Below, one piece after another: positions 25,371 through 33,860 of a DNA stretch of 64,000 nt. A program made the position numbers and the translations under genes. Positions within the stretch are counted from its first letter, which is position 1; the number at the start of each line of letters is the position of its first letter. The notes below the pieces were generated by a model. It was not told the origin of the DNA and made no database searches. It saw only the letters and a program-made list of their open reading frames with translations. Origin of the DNA: Eubacterium plexicaudatum ASF492 (GTDB taxonomy: Bacteria > Bacillota > Clostridia > Lachnospirales > Lachnospiraceae); contig NZ_AQFT02000001.1 in NCBI RefSeq assembly GCF_000364225.2, positions 682,001-746,000 of the forward strand, in the 5' to 3' direction.

Positions 25371-25425
25371 CTGCTTGGACTTATTATGAGAGAGCAGGGA
25401 TGGCTCTGAATGACAGATGAGCCGC
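25371..25425 (+). promoter_or_regulatory. Two-hairpin leader element, copy D
   Basis: CTGCTTGGACTTA...GAGAGCAG (hairpin 1) and TGGCTC-TGAATGACAGAT-GAGCCG (hairpin 2). ATG 25456 follows about 32 nt after the second stem, with AATGGAGGATTAAAAGAG between. Confidence 0.75.
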
Positions 25426-25455
25426 AATATTAAAAACAATGGAGGATTAAAAGAG

Positions 25456-26001
25456 ATGAATGTTAATGGAATAGGAGCAGCAGGATATCCGGCATGGCAG
25501 GGAGCAAGAAAGGCACAGCAGAATGCGGCAGGAAAGAGTTTTGCAGAGTCGGTAAACAATGTGGCAGGCGCAAAACCACATACATCAATTGTTTACATGA
25601 AAACGGATGATATGCTGTATTCAGGCGGCAATGGAACGGGATTATCTTTTTATATCAAATATGCAGAAGGTTCAACAGAGGATGACCCTACTGTGATTGC
25701 AAAAGGTGTTGATGAGAATGGGGATGAATTTGAGCAGACCATACATATCAATAAGATAAATCCCCGGAATGCTTCATTAGTGGAAATGACGGCTTTGGAA
25801 TCATATATGGGGGTGGATAAGAATGGAGGGCTTACATCATTACCGCCTGAAACCGGAATGATGGGGTTAAGTGACAGGACAGATTTTATGGATATGTTCC
25901 AAAAGCAGATCAGCGATATGAAACTGTTGAGCCAGAAAAAGGCTGTGGCATATTACCAGTACAGCATGCAGGCATATTGGGATTTCATGAACAAGAAATA
26001 A
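25456..26001 (+). CDS. Cassette protein with MNVNGIGAAGYP N-terminus
   Basis: A 181-residue protein, ATG chosen by GGAGG at 25441. The N-terminus MNVNGIGAAGYPAWQGARKA is shared with the next gene. The middle part (SFYIKYAEGSTEDDPTVIAKGVDENGDEFEQTIHINKINPRNA) is strand-rich, and the end is helical with KAVAYYQYSMQAYWDFM. Function unknown. It stands in its own cassette with the two-hairpin leader. Confidence 0.75.
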   Translation: MNVNGIGAAGYPAWQGARKAQQNAAGKSFAESVNNVAGAKPHTSIVYMKTDDMLYSGGNGTGLSFYIKYAEGSTEDDPTVIAKGVDENGDEFEQTIHINKINPRNASLVEMTALESYMGVDKNGGLTSLPPETGMMGLSDRTDFMDMFQKQISDMKLLSQKKAVAYYQYSMQAYWDFMNKK

Positions 26002-26142
26002 ATTCCATTGGTTGCATATCCCCAATAAGGCCACAGCCTGACAAGGCAGGGCAGACTTCCCCGGTTTTCCGGAAGATTGGGGAATCGGGGAGCAGCGAGA
26101 GGAGGTGTTGACAGGGGGAGTTAGGCTATAGGAAACAATGGA

Positions 26143-26197
26143 CTGCTCGGACTTACATCAAGAGAGCAGAGATGGCTCTGAATGACAGATGAGCCGC
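26143..26197 (+). promoter_or_regulatory. Two-hairpin leader element, copy E
   Basis: CTGCTCGGACTTACATCAA...GAGAGCAG and TGGCTC-TGAATGACAGAT-GAGCCG. ATG 26228 follows 32 nt after the second stem, the same spacing as copy D. The GGGGAGCAGCGAGAGGAGGTG block upstream (26077-26110) recurs at 26616-26636. Confidence 0.75.
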
Positions 26198-26227
26198 AAT
26201 ACTAAAAACAATGGAGGATTAAAGGAA

Positions 26228-26563
26228 ATGAATGTTAATGGAATAGGAGCAGCAGGATACCCGGTGGCAGGAAAAGCAAAGGTGCGTCAGGCGCAGGACG
26301 GCACACAGAGTTTTGACCGGGAGTTCATGGGAATGGCATCACAGACGCCTCCTTCTTTTGTAGGAAAGGTCTGGACGAAAGAAGAACTGATGCAGTCGAT
26401 TGATAAGCAGGTGCAGAGCAAGAAAATGTCCGTTTCCGATATGATAAAGGCAACCTGCATAGAAGGGACAAGGGCACGATTCCGTTTTGCGGGAGAAGAT
26501 AAGATATACACATTTGATGAATACATAAAGGAGCTTGACAAGCGTTCAAAGAATAATGTGTAG
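26228..26563 (+). CDS. Small cassette protein with MNVNGIGAAGYP N-terminus
   Basis: A 111-residue protein. The first twelve residues equal those of the gene at 25456, then the sequence diverges (VAGKAKVRQAQDGTQSFDREF). A helical middle carries KEELMQSIDKQVQSKKMSVSDMIKATC, and it ends FDEYIKELDKRSKNNV. The shared N-terminus joined to different bodies suggests a targeting or export signal, or a family assembled by recombination at the conserved leader. Function unknown. Confidence 0.72.
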   Translation: MNVNGIGAAGYPVAGKAKVRQAQDGTQSFDREFMGMASQTPPSFVGKVWTKEELMQSIDKQVQSKKMSVSDMIKATCIEGTRARFRFAGEDKIYTFDEYIKELDKRSKNNV

Positions 26564-26644
26564 GTAAAATGCCATAGGGCGGACAGGGCAGGCTTTCCGG
26601 CAAATTGGGGAACCGGGGAGCAGCGAGAGGAGGTGAAGGTCAGT

Positions 26645-26668
26645 ATGGAATTTGACAGGGGAAGTTAG
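26645..26668 (+). CDS. Mini-ORF MEFDRGS
   Basis: Seven codons (MEFDRGS) preceded by AGGAGGTG at 26629-26636. It parallels MKFDRGS at 25328. Too short to call with confidence. Confidence 0.35.
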   Translation: MEFDRGS

Positions 26669-26696
26669 ATAAAGTGTTTCTGTATGAAGGAATAAA

Positions 26697-26754
26697 CTGC
26701 TCGGACTTATTATGAGAGAGCAGAGGCGGCTCTGAATGACAGAAGGACTACCGG
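26697..26754 (+). promoter_or_regulatory. Two-hairpin leader element, copy F
   Basis: CTGCTCGGACTTATTATGA...GAGAGCAG is intact, and CGGCTC-TGAATGACAGA is followed by a degraded AAGGACTACCGG arm. The next ATG (26768) is closer than in the other copies. Confidence 0.6.
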
Positions 26755-26767
26755 AAAGGAGAAAAGA

Positions 26768-27709
26768 ATGGAGATTTCAAATAATCAATCTTATTATATC
26801 AATCCCAATACCAGACAGCTTACATCAAATGTGAAAAATACTGTAATAAAGGATAGAGAAGCCTTCAATGGTTCAATGCAAAACTTGTTAAATCCCGTAG
26901 AGGATTTGGTGCAGGTTTTGAAAACACCTATCAAGCTGGCAGAAAGGTCATCCCTGAACCGGCAGGGTAACTCTGTTGATATTGCATCCGGCAGCCGCAT
27001 TGCGGTAAATGACGGTTATATACTGACGGTGAAGCCGCAGGGCGTGGAGGTTTCTGGCGGGGATAATCCATATGACACGCAGGCATATTTGAAAGCGCAG
27101 AAGATGGCTGATTCGCTGGCTACGCTGCTACGAAACGCTTGTGGGAATATGCATACGGTAGCATATTCTCAGGAGGAATATGCCAGATGGAATGAGGGCG
27201 TTTCCGATGTGATGGGATATCTTGGCATAGACGCATCAAAGGATTTTACAGTCAACGGCATGAAGTACAGCAGGAATGGGAATGGGTGGTATGAATCACA
27301 GGCAGACAGTGAGGCGAAATCCGCTTATGAAATGCTGAAAGCAAATAACAGGACATACACCTATGCGGATGAAAGGACAAGAAACCAGATCGCATACATA
27401 AGCAATTATTATCTGGAAAATACCACAGAAAGTCTGAAAGCGGCATGGCAGAAAACGCTTGAAGAAACGGGCGTAAATCCATTCCCGCAGGGATTTTCAA
27501 GCACGTTGTCACAGCTTGCTATGGAACAGGACTTTGCGACAGGCGGGAATGATGATATTTTCGGCAGCGACCTAGAAAGCAGCATTGCGGCTGTAAAGAA
27601 GATCATAGAACGGCTGGAGAATCCATTAGGGGCAGTGACAGAGAAGAATGCAGAGTTTATGGAGGATGAAAAGACCTTCTATACGGCATTATTAAATAAC
27701 TTGGCTTAA
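26768..27709 (+). CDS. Larger cassette protein of unknown function (DUF4885-like?)
   Basis: A 313-residue protein, GAAAGGAG before ATG. The N-terminus is Asn/Tyr/Ser-rich (MEISNNQSYYINPNTRQLTS). The centre has IAVNDGYILTVKPQGVEVSGG, VMGYLGIDASKDFTVNGMKYSRNGNGWYE and helices to the end. I associate this kind of protein with DUF4885, but only loosely. It is the last gene of the cassette run and precedes a terminator-like hairpin. No signal peptide or membrane segment is visible. Confidence 0.65.
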   Translation: MEISNNQSYYINPNTRQLTSNVKNTVIKDREAFNGSMQNLLNPVEDLVQVLKTPIKLAERSSLNRQGNSVDIASGSRIAVNDGYILTVKPQGVEVSGGDNPYDTQAYLKAQKMADSLATLLRNACGNMHTVAYSQEEYARWNEGVSDVMGYLGIDASKDFTVNGMKYSRNGNGWYESQADSEAKSAYEMLKANNRTYTYADERTRNQIAYISNYYLENTTESLKAAWQKTLEETGVNPFPQGFSSTLSQLAMEQDFATGGNDDIFGSDLESSIAAVKKIIERLENPLGAVTEKNAEFMEDEKTFYTALLNNLA

Positions 27710-27843
27710 TTCATTCTGGTACAGAAGCACCACACGAAGAAAACCAATAATGCACAAACGATAAAAGGGATCAACAGGCATATTACTAAAAAAAGACGAA
27801 GGGATTTTGCGGGTAGAGAATATATAGAGAGTAGTTTAGAAAT

Positions 27844-27879
27844 AAAGGCGTCTATTGGAAGATACCAATAGATGCCTTT
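27844..27879 (+). terminator. Hairpin ending the cassette cluster
   Basis: AAAGGCGTCTATTGG pairs with CCAATAGATGCCTTT around AAGATA, followed by GCACTTTT. It is the likely end of the LytTR-cassette transcription unit. Confidence 0.75.
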
Positions 27880-27949
27880 GCACTTTTAAGACGGTACATA
27901 AATGATGATTTTTAGATTTGGATGGCTGTTGCGGATGCGGCAGAGAGTG

Positions 27950-28279
27950 TTATTTCCGCAACAGGCCAAGCAGGTAGCGGATCATAGGTATCAGGTCAAC
28001 AGCTTCCTGTTCTGTGCAGTCTTTTTGCAGGGCCAGGAGTTTCTGAAGGTTTGGGGTTTCTTCTTTGTATGCCGGATCAAAGATTTTGTCGGCTGGTATT
28101 TTCAGGTATGTAACCAGGGTGTACAGCTTTTCAAATTTGGGGTTTCCCCGTCCGGCTTCGATATTGAGTATGGTGCGTGAGTCAATATTCAGGATTTCGG
28201 CAAGTTTTTCCTGCGAGAGTCCGAGTCCAGTCCGGGCATCACGCACTGCGGCAGCAAGATTTTGTTTTGCTTCATTCAT
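27950..28279 (-). CDS. XRE-family transcriptional regulator
   Basis: A 109-residue helix-turn-helix protein. The HTH_3 domain at about 8-65 has AVRDARTGLGLSQEKLAEILNIDSRTILNIEAGRGNP, and a short helical C-terminus follows. It lies downstream of the relaxase region, on the same strand, with its start 220 bp from the relaxase's native stop. It probably controls the mobilizable element. Confidence 0.88.
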   Translation of the reverse strand: MNEAKQNLAAAVRDARTGLGLSQEKLAEILNIDSRTILNIEAGRGNPKFEKLYTLVTYLKIPADKIFDPAYKEETPNLQKLLALQKDCTEQEAVDLIPMIRYLLGLLRK

Positions 28280-28438
28280 TGTGATTCACCTCGATAGTAG
28301 TTTACAATACACTTCGGCGGGCGTGAATTACAGCAAAATACAGTTGGAAAGTGAATCAGAGTACATGAAAGAGCGATATAAGAAAATACATAACATTAAA
28401 TATGAAGAAGGTCTAAATACAGGGACTGCCACACACAT

Positions 28439-28489
28439 AAGGGTGTATCGCAATGAAGGACAAAACCTCGTTGGGATACACCCTTTTTT
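28439..28489. terminator. Hairpin downstream of the relaxase gene
   Basis: AAGGGTGTATC and GATACACCCTT form an 11-bp stem around a 26-base loop; a T-run follows on the plus strand. It lies just past the native relaxase stop (28500-28502). Confidence 0.55.
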
Positions 28490-28499
28490 GATGTCGAAT

Positions 28500-29899
28500 T
28501 TAGAGGGTATTTTGGTTTTTTTGCACTTTTTTGTCAACAGCCGCCTGCTCCGGGGTACGGTCAAGATATTGGTTGAGGTTGTCCAGTTTCCGGTTAAGGT
28601 CAGCGCTTTCTTTTTCGGCAGTTTTATAAGTTTTCTGTAAAGCCTGCTTTTTGGAATAGAGCGCATTGTAGTCGCTGCGGAGCTTTTCGACATCAAGGTT
28701 TTTGTGTCAATGCCAAAGCGTTTCAGCATATTTTCAGCGCCGTCATGGAGCAGAAGCTCCGTTTCGTGCTGGCGCAGGTATCTGTCCTTATCCTTTGACT
28801 TCTGGTAGCGGATATGGTAGATGCGGTTGGCTTTGTACTGCTCGGCATATTTCAAAACTTGCCCTAAATCCTTTAGCTGATGCTCGGTTTCCACAAGGCT
28901 CTCACGGGCTGTTTTTGCCAGTGTGGACTTGGCGGCGATCTGCTTTTCAAGCTCGGAAATAGAGCCTGCCTGACTGTAACTTGAGGCGGCAATTTTAAGG
29001 TTTTGAATGTCAGCCCAATGTTTCAGGCCAGGGCTTTCAGCAAACTTATCCTCGGTGGTGTCAATAAGATTTTTCCTTGAATAATCTTTGACAACGGGCT
29101 TCTTCCGGGCAGGGAACGGAATACGCTTTTTTTCCTTAGCAAGCGCCTTTTCCTCAATGCGTTCCCTGATGCGTTCTTTGGTGTATTCCGTTCCTAAAGA
29201 CTTTGCACTCCCACGGACAAAACGCTCTCTGTCCAGAGGACGGAATGAGATAAATTTATATGCTTTCTCCCCAAAGTCCGCACCTTTTATTTCATAACCT
29301 TTTGCCCGGATCAGCTCAATGCAGTCCTCGTAGGTGGCGGCGTTTTTAATGGCTTCGTCAATGTCGGACTTTAACTGTTCTTTCCATGCGGAGCCGTTTT
29401 TGCCAGCCTGCCATTCCTTGTAAGTTTTGCCCCGTTTTTCCCCCGGAGTGATGATGGAAAGTTCATGCTCCCGGCAAAGGTCATCGCTCAGGCTACGGAT
29501 GTTGTAATAGGTCTTTTTGCAGTCATGATATTTCTGATGATTGATGTTATCGGCGGCACAGAAAATCACATGGTTATGGACGTGGCCTTTATCTATATGG
29601 GTGCTGACAACATACGAGTATTTCCCCTCTAAAAGTCTGTCGGCAAGCTCCACGCCTATCTGGTGGGCTTCCTTATAAGTAACCTCACCGGGAAGAAAGG
29701 ACTGTATCAAATGATAGGCTTTGTTTGGGTCGGACTGGCTGGTTTTTGACAGGGCAAATTTGAAATCATAGGCGGCAGTTTCGGGGCTGCAGCCGTAGGA
29801 AGAAATCAGTATGCCCTCATCGGTTTTGGCAGGGTTGCAGATGTAGTCTACTGCCTTACTGACGGTTGCCGTGATAGCATGGATTTTTGTGTATGCCAT
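28500..29899 (-). pseudogene. MobA/MobL-type relaxase with a C-terminal frameshift
   Basis: Relaxase that nicks oriT for mobilization. The catalytic N-terminus is intact: YVVSTHIDKGHVHNHVIFCAAD is the HxxxHNH metal-binding motif of MOBP relaxases, and the start MAYTKIHAITATVSKAVDYI is typical. The C-terminal coiled coil is broken near 28699-28703, where the T-run (five bases) lacks one base. Restoring it gives DVEKLRSDYNALYSKKQALQ and a native stop at 28500-28502. As written, the frame runs on to 28328 with an unrelated tail. It overlaps the mobC gene upstream. The relaxase domain may still work. Confidence 0.88.
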
Positions 29900-30189
29900 A
29901 CCTGTTTCATCAGCTCCTTTACTTCATTTACATCGGCTTTGTATACATTGCCCGTGGCATTCATGCGCTTTGCGATCTGGTTTAGATTGTTTCCGATTTT
30001 TGCAAGTGCAGAGTTGTATTCCCGTAGCTCTGAATAGTCAATGTCATAGACATAGCCGTACAGGATCAGATGCCGGAGGAAAGCGGATTTGTCTTTCATG
30101 TTGGAGGCTTTGCATTTCTGCTCCAGTATGTAAAGTTCATCATCGTTCAGACGGAGTGTTAAGCGGTTTTGGCGTTCTCTGTTCTCCAT
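29848..30189 (-). CDS. mobC: MobC-family relaxosome protein
   Basis: A 113-residue relaxosome accessory protein. The N-terminus RQNRLTLRLNDDELYILEQKCK is a ribbon-helix-helix-like DNA-binding segment, and YNSALAKIGNNLNQIAKRMNATG is the hallmark of the MobC family. It binds next to the nick site and helps the relaxase. It overlaps the relaxase start by about 50 bp, so the two are cotranscribed. The likely oriT lies directly upstream. Confidence 0.9.
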   Translation of the reverse strand: MENRERQNRLTLRLNDDELYILEQKCKASNMKDKSAFLRHLILYGYVYDIDYSELREYNSALAKIGNNLNQIAKRMNATGNVYKADVNEVKELMKQVWHTQKSMLSRQPSVRQ

Positions 30190-30480
30190 TATTTGAGAAG
30201 CTCCTTTCGATAAAAATGGTTTGTTTTTGTAATATGCCGTATCCGGCAGGAGGGTTTTTCAAGCGTAAAAATCCAGAAATTCCGCAGAGGCAATTTCGGG
30301 ATTTTGGAGCGCAAAGGGGGTCAGGGGGATATGCCCTCTGCAAGCCAATTTTCTCAAGTTCCCATTTGGAGGAACTTGGGGAAATTGAAGCCTATGGACG
30401 TCCATAGGCAGTGCTTGCTATTCGTGGCAAATTACCCGTAGGGAATTTGCGTGTTGTGCGAGCTTAGGCGAGCGTCTTAC
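30190..30480. other. Probable oriT region upstream of mobC
   Basis: A gene-free stretch with several inverted repeats. CAATTTTCTCAAGTTCC (30346) and GGAACTTGGGGAAATTG (ending 30387) form an imperfect 17-bp pair. GCAAATTACCC-GTA-GGGAATTTGC lies at 30427-30450. GAAATT and AATTTC flank CCGCAGAGGC near 30277. Position next to mobC/relaxase and the density of inverted repeats support an origin of transfer. The nick site cannot be fixed. From 30481 to 30848 I see no gene. Confidence 0.55.
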
Positions 30481-30848
30481 AACACATATGGGCGTTTCCG
30501 CCCTTGCTTTTATAAAGCCTTTCGGATATTCGGCTTTGGGGGCTGCCCTGGCAAATAAAAAACTGCCACAACCAAGACAGGGCAGAGTCGCCCCGATCCG
30601 GCTCATAGCAGTTTAAGTGTCTGTTGATGAAGTTTTGATTCTATCCACTAAAGATTTTAACAAGCGACAGGGGGAAAGTCAACAGGAGTTAGCAGAAGAA
30701 AAACAAAAGACGGAGATATAAATGCTGTCAAAAGAGTAGAGCAGGACAGAACCGAAAAACTTTTTAAATTATTTTTTTGAATAGGAACGGATTGTTCGGG
30801 TTCGTTTTTTACAATGTGATTGGAGAATTAGCAGAAGGGAGGTGAAGC

Positions 30849-31176
30849 ATGAATACAGCAGACCGCAGGACGGAAATCATTAACATTCTGATTATCCGGC
30901 GGCGTACAACGGCTAGGGAACTGGCGGACGAGTTTGGCGTCACTACCCGCACGATACAAAAGATATTCAGGCTTTATCTCCCGGATACCCGATCTATACA
31001 AAGCAGGGAGGGGATGGAGGGATTTTTATAGGGGAGGATTACAAGCCATATGTGAATACCCTTTTCCAGGACGAATTAAAAACCCTGCGTGAAATATATG
31101 GACAGGCAGAGGGAGCGCAAAAGAAAATCCTGTTGCAGATCATACATAAATACGGCCCCGATAAACTAAAACTGTA
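30849..31176 (+). pseudogene. DeoR/HTH_11-type small regulator, frameshifted
   Basis: The N-terminus MNTADRRTEIINILIIRRRTTARELADEFGVTTRTIQ is an HTH_11 domain. After the A-run at 30958-30961 the frame shifts and stops at 31031. One added base restores DIQALSPGYPIYTKQGG through KYGPDKLKL, ending at 31176. GGAGGTGAAGC precedes the ATG. Such short DeoR-like proteins are common on Clostridia mobile elements. It is either a pseudogene or a sequencing deletion. Confidence 0.8.
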
Positions 31177-31480
31177 AACTTGCCATTCCGCTAAAGCACA
31201 TAATCTTTACAGAACCGTTCATAGCAGACGGAGAGTGCTTATGTGCTTTTTGGGCTGGCAAGTCCAGAAATGATTTTATCCAAAACAGGCAGAGGGTTTT
31301 CTGCCCGTCAACGCAGGTTGGCGAGTGTACCTTGATAATTGAATATTCAAATACATACGGGACGTGTGGGATGTGCGGAGCCGCTATGCGGACACGCCAA
31401 GAGCTGCCTGCTTCCATTTTTGTATGGGAGTGTGTACGAGGGAATACTGAAATCTGGTATTGAAGTTAAGGCAGTGAGCG
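31177..31480. other. Gene-free stretch
   Basis: No gene with a credible start was found. The only notable sequence is a pair of GCTTATGTGCTTTT / AAGCACATAATC words near 31195 and 31237, which could form a weak hairpin. Confidence 0.4.
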
Positions 31481-31630
31481 ATGAATGTCTGGCGAAAAGT
31501 GCAGCAGTTGCATGAGGCTATGAGGCATATCTTTGATAATGATACTTCCGGGTTTCCCGGTCAGTTTGGAATGACGGTGCGATACCGATGTGGACAGTGT
31601 AATGAGCTGTCACCCGTATGGATTTTTTGA
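31481..31630 (+). CDS. Small ORF, 49 aa, doubtful
   Basis: Encodes MNVWRKVQQLHEAMRHIFDN with a CGQC motif near the end (YRCGQCNELSPVWIF). No convincing ribosome binding site. A second 59-codon frame overlaps its end at 31618. Both may be remnants of an element backbone upstream of the recombinase. Confidence 0.3.
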   Translation: MNVWRKVQQLHEAMRHIFDNDTSGFPGQFGMTVRYRCGQCNELSPVWIF

Positions 31631-31726
31631 AAGAGTTTGGAGAAGTTTTGTCTGCTGATGAGAGCCGGGAACTTGATTCTTGTCCGTCATGGGCAGATAA
31701 AATTTATGTAGCAGAAGGGAGGAAAT

Positions 31727-31885
31727 ATGAGCAGCAATATAACAAAGGAGCAAATCAATACTACAATGGCTTTGGCTTTAATGAAGCATTTGTTTAACCA
31801 AGGAAAAATATCTGAAAAGGTATATAAGAAAATTTTATCGAAATATGAGAAGAAAGGGCTTGCAGAATCAAATAATTCATGCTAA
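31727..31885 (+). CDS. SHOCT-like small protein upstream of recombinase
   Basis: 52 residues, preceded by GAAGGGAGGAAAT. MSSNITKEQINTTMALALMK followed by HLFNQGKISEKVYKKILSKY is a short SHOCT-like helical pattern (LxxLxxxGxIxxxxYxxxxxK). Proteins like this often sit before serine recombinases of mobilizable elements. It ends 42 bp before the recombinase start. Confidence 0.65.
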   Translation: MSSNITKEQINTTMALALMKHLFNQGKISEKVYKKILSKYEKKGLAESNNSC

Positions 31886-31927
31886 TATGAGTGTGAACAA
31901 AAAGAGGAAATAAGGAAAGGCGAATGA

Positions 31928-33589
31928 ATGTATAAGAAAAGGATAGTTGCGATATATGCCAGAGTATCGACAGAGCATGAGGCACAAATATCTGCATTAG
32001 GCAACCAGGTTCAGTATTATGACAATTTATTAGCCCAACACCCGGAATGGGAACTTTATGACCGTTACATAGATGAAGGAATTACTGGAACATCTGTAAA
32101 AAAGCGGAAGAATTTTATGCGAATGATGAAAGACGCTTCAGAGGGAAAGTTTGATCTTGTCATAACAAGAGAAGTATCCCGGTTTGCAAGGAATACGGTA
32201 GACACTTTACAGCAGACACGCATATTAAAGAAGCAGGGTGTTGAAGTCTATTTTACAGAAGATAATATTTGGACAATGAATGATGAAGATGGAGAACTCC
32301 GTTTGACTATCATGGCAACATTGGCGCAGAATGAGAGCAAAAAGACATCACTCAGAGTGAAAGCAGGTCAGATGATTTCGTTTCAAAATGCCGTGCCATA
32401 CGGAAATGGAAATATATTAGGATATGACAGGATTGATAAGCAGTTTGTTATCAACGAATCGCAGGCGGCTACAGTCAGACGTATATTTGATTTATACTTA
32501 GATGGAAATGGTGTCAGAAAAATACAATTTATTATTGAGAAAGAAGGTCATTTGACAGCAACGGGATTGACAAAATGGCAGCCGGGAAATATAAGCAGGA
32601 TTCTCCGAAATCCGTTTTATTGTGGAACGATAGTTTATCGAAAACAGTTTGTACCTGATTTTTTAGAACAGAAGAAAATCAACAATTTTGGAGATGTTGA
32701 TAAGGTAGTAGTGGAAGGCAGTCATACGCCAATTGTTACGAAAGAGCAGTTTCAAAAGGTTCAAGAAATGTTGGATGGCAAATCAGCATCAATAAATAAT
32801 AAAGGCAGACGTGGGAAAAAGGTTTCCAAAGATGTCTGGTGCAGGAAGCTGATCTGTGAGTGTGGACATACCTATAACAGAGTAGTATGGCATTATGGGG
32901 CAGGCGGACCGCAATATGCGTATCAATGTTACAGCCAGGTTCGTTTCGGCTCTGCAAAGACCAGAGAGAAAAAGGGGCTTAGCACTGAGGGGATGTGCGT
33001 TACAAAAATGGTAGCCCGCTGGAAGTTAGAGGCTATGGCAGATGTCATATTTCAGAAGTTCTGGAATGACCGAGAGGGTGTCCTGACTATTGCTAATGAA
33101 ATGCTGGATAAATGCTATGACAATGAGCAGGATAATGAGGCTTTAGAGAGAAAACACGAGCTTGAGCAGAAGTTGAAAACATGGGATAGAAAATATGATA
33201 ATCTCTTGAATATGCGTATGGCTGGTGAGATTGAAAAAGACCGTTATGATGAAAAGCGGGCGCAGCTCCAAAAAGAGCAGGAAAAACTCAGAGAGCAGCT
33301 AATGCAGCTTGAAAATGAGGAAGAAATTACAGATGATATTTACAAGGACAAACTGGAAGTGCTAAAATATGGGTTAGAGCAGGACTTTAACTTTTCAACA
33401 AAGCACATTCCAGAGGAAATCATAGATGCTTTCGTAAAGGAGATAGTGGTTTGCAGAGATTGTTTTATCTGGAAACTGAATTTCTTCCCGGATGACTACA
33501 AACTGGATGTCGAAGGCAGGAGCAACAATTACACAGTTACCCAAACAGAACTTTCCTCTGATACGTCACAGCAGCACAGGCGGCGATAA
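31928..33589 (+). CDS. Large serine recombinase of the mobilizable element
   Basis: 553 residues. Catalytic Ser14 in YARVSTEHEAQ, the VITREVSRFARNTVDTLQQ block, a recombinase domain (about 165-260), a zinc ribbon (CECGHTYNRVVW) and a coiled coil (about 400-470) are present. It is a paralogue of the recombinase at 8073 but with AT-richer codons, so it was probably acquired separately. It would catalyse integration and excision of the XRE-mob element. AAGGAAAGGCGA precedes ATG 31928. Intact. Confidence 0.93.
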   Translation: MYKKRIVAIYARVSTEHEAQISALGNQVQYYDNLLAQHPEWELYDRYIDEGITGTSVKKRKNFMRMMKDASEGKFDLVITREVSRFARNTVDTLQQTRILKKQGVEVYFTEDNIWTMNDEDGELRLTIMATLAQNESKKTSLRVKAGQMISFQNAVPYGNGNILGYDRIDKQFVINESQAATVRRIFDLYLDGNGVRKIQFIIEKEGHLTATGLTKWQPGNISRILRNPFYCGTIVYRKQFVPDFLEQKKINNFGDVDKVVVEGSHTPIVTKEQFQKVQEMLDGKSASINNKGRRGKKVSKDVWCRKLICECGHTYNRVVWHYGAGGPQYAYQCYSQVRFGSAKTREKKGLSTEGMCVTKMVARWKLEAMADVIFQKFWNDREGVLTIANEMLDKCYDNEQDNEALERKHELEQKLKTWDRKYDNLLNMRMAGEIEKDRYDEKRAQLQKEQEKLREQLMQLENEEEITDDIYKDKLEVLKYGLEQDFNFSTKHIPEEIIDAFVKEIVVCRDCFIWKLNFFPDDYKLDVEGRSNNYTVTQTELSSDTSQQHRRR

Positions 33590-33617
33590 ACAATGTAGGA
33601 AAGTAGATTACAAATAT

Positions 33618-33734
33618 ATGTACTTTACGGAGTATCTGATAACCAGAGCTGATGTGAATGATTTCATGGCACATCGTCCGGAGTACACAAAGGCGAACCG
33701 CTTTGAGGATTTCGTTTGTAAAATCTATCTTTAA
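33618..33734 (+). CDS. Small ORF after the recombinase
   Basis: 38 residues (MYFTEYLITRADVNDFMAHR through EDFVCKIYL). It has the look of a C-terminal fragment of a larger protein. The terminator at 33741 follows directly. Low confidence as an independent gene. Confidence 0.35.
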   Translation: MYFTEYLITRADVNDFMAHRPEYTKANRFEDFVCKIYL

Positions 33735-33740
33735 CGATTA

Positions 33741-33774
33741 GGGGAAAATTCATTTGAGAGTTTTCCCCTTTTTT
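33741..33774 (+). terminator. Intrinsic terminator
   Basis: GGGGAAAA and TTTTCCCC with a twelve-base loop, followed by six T. It separates the recombinase unit from the DUF6075 gene. Confidence 0.85.
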
Positions 33775-33860
33775 CGTGGTTTTTTCAAAGGATTCTATCC
33801 CAAACAAAGGATAGAGTCCTTTTTATATACACAAACAAAATAATCAAAGGAGGTTCACAC

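Noticed and set aside
31471-31485. An IS66 end (GCAGTGAGCGATGAATG resembles GTAAGCGATGAAT)
   Set aside because: The similarity stops after about a dozen bases and the rest of the 28-bp terminal repeat is absent.
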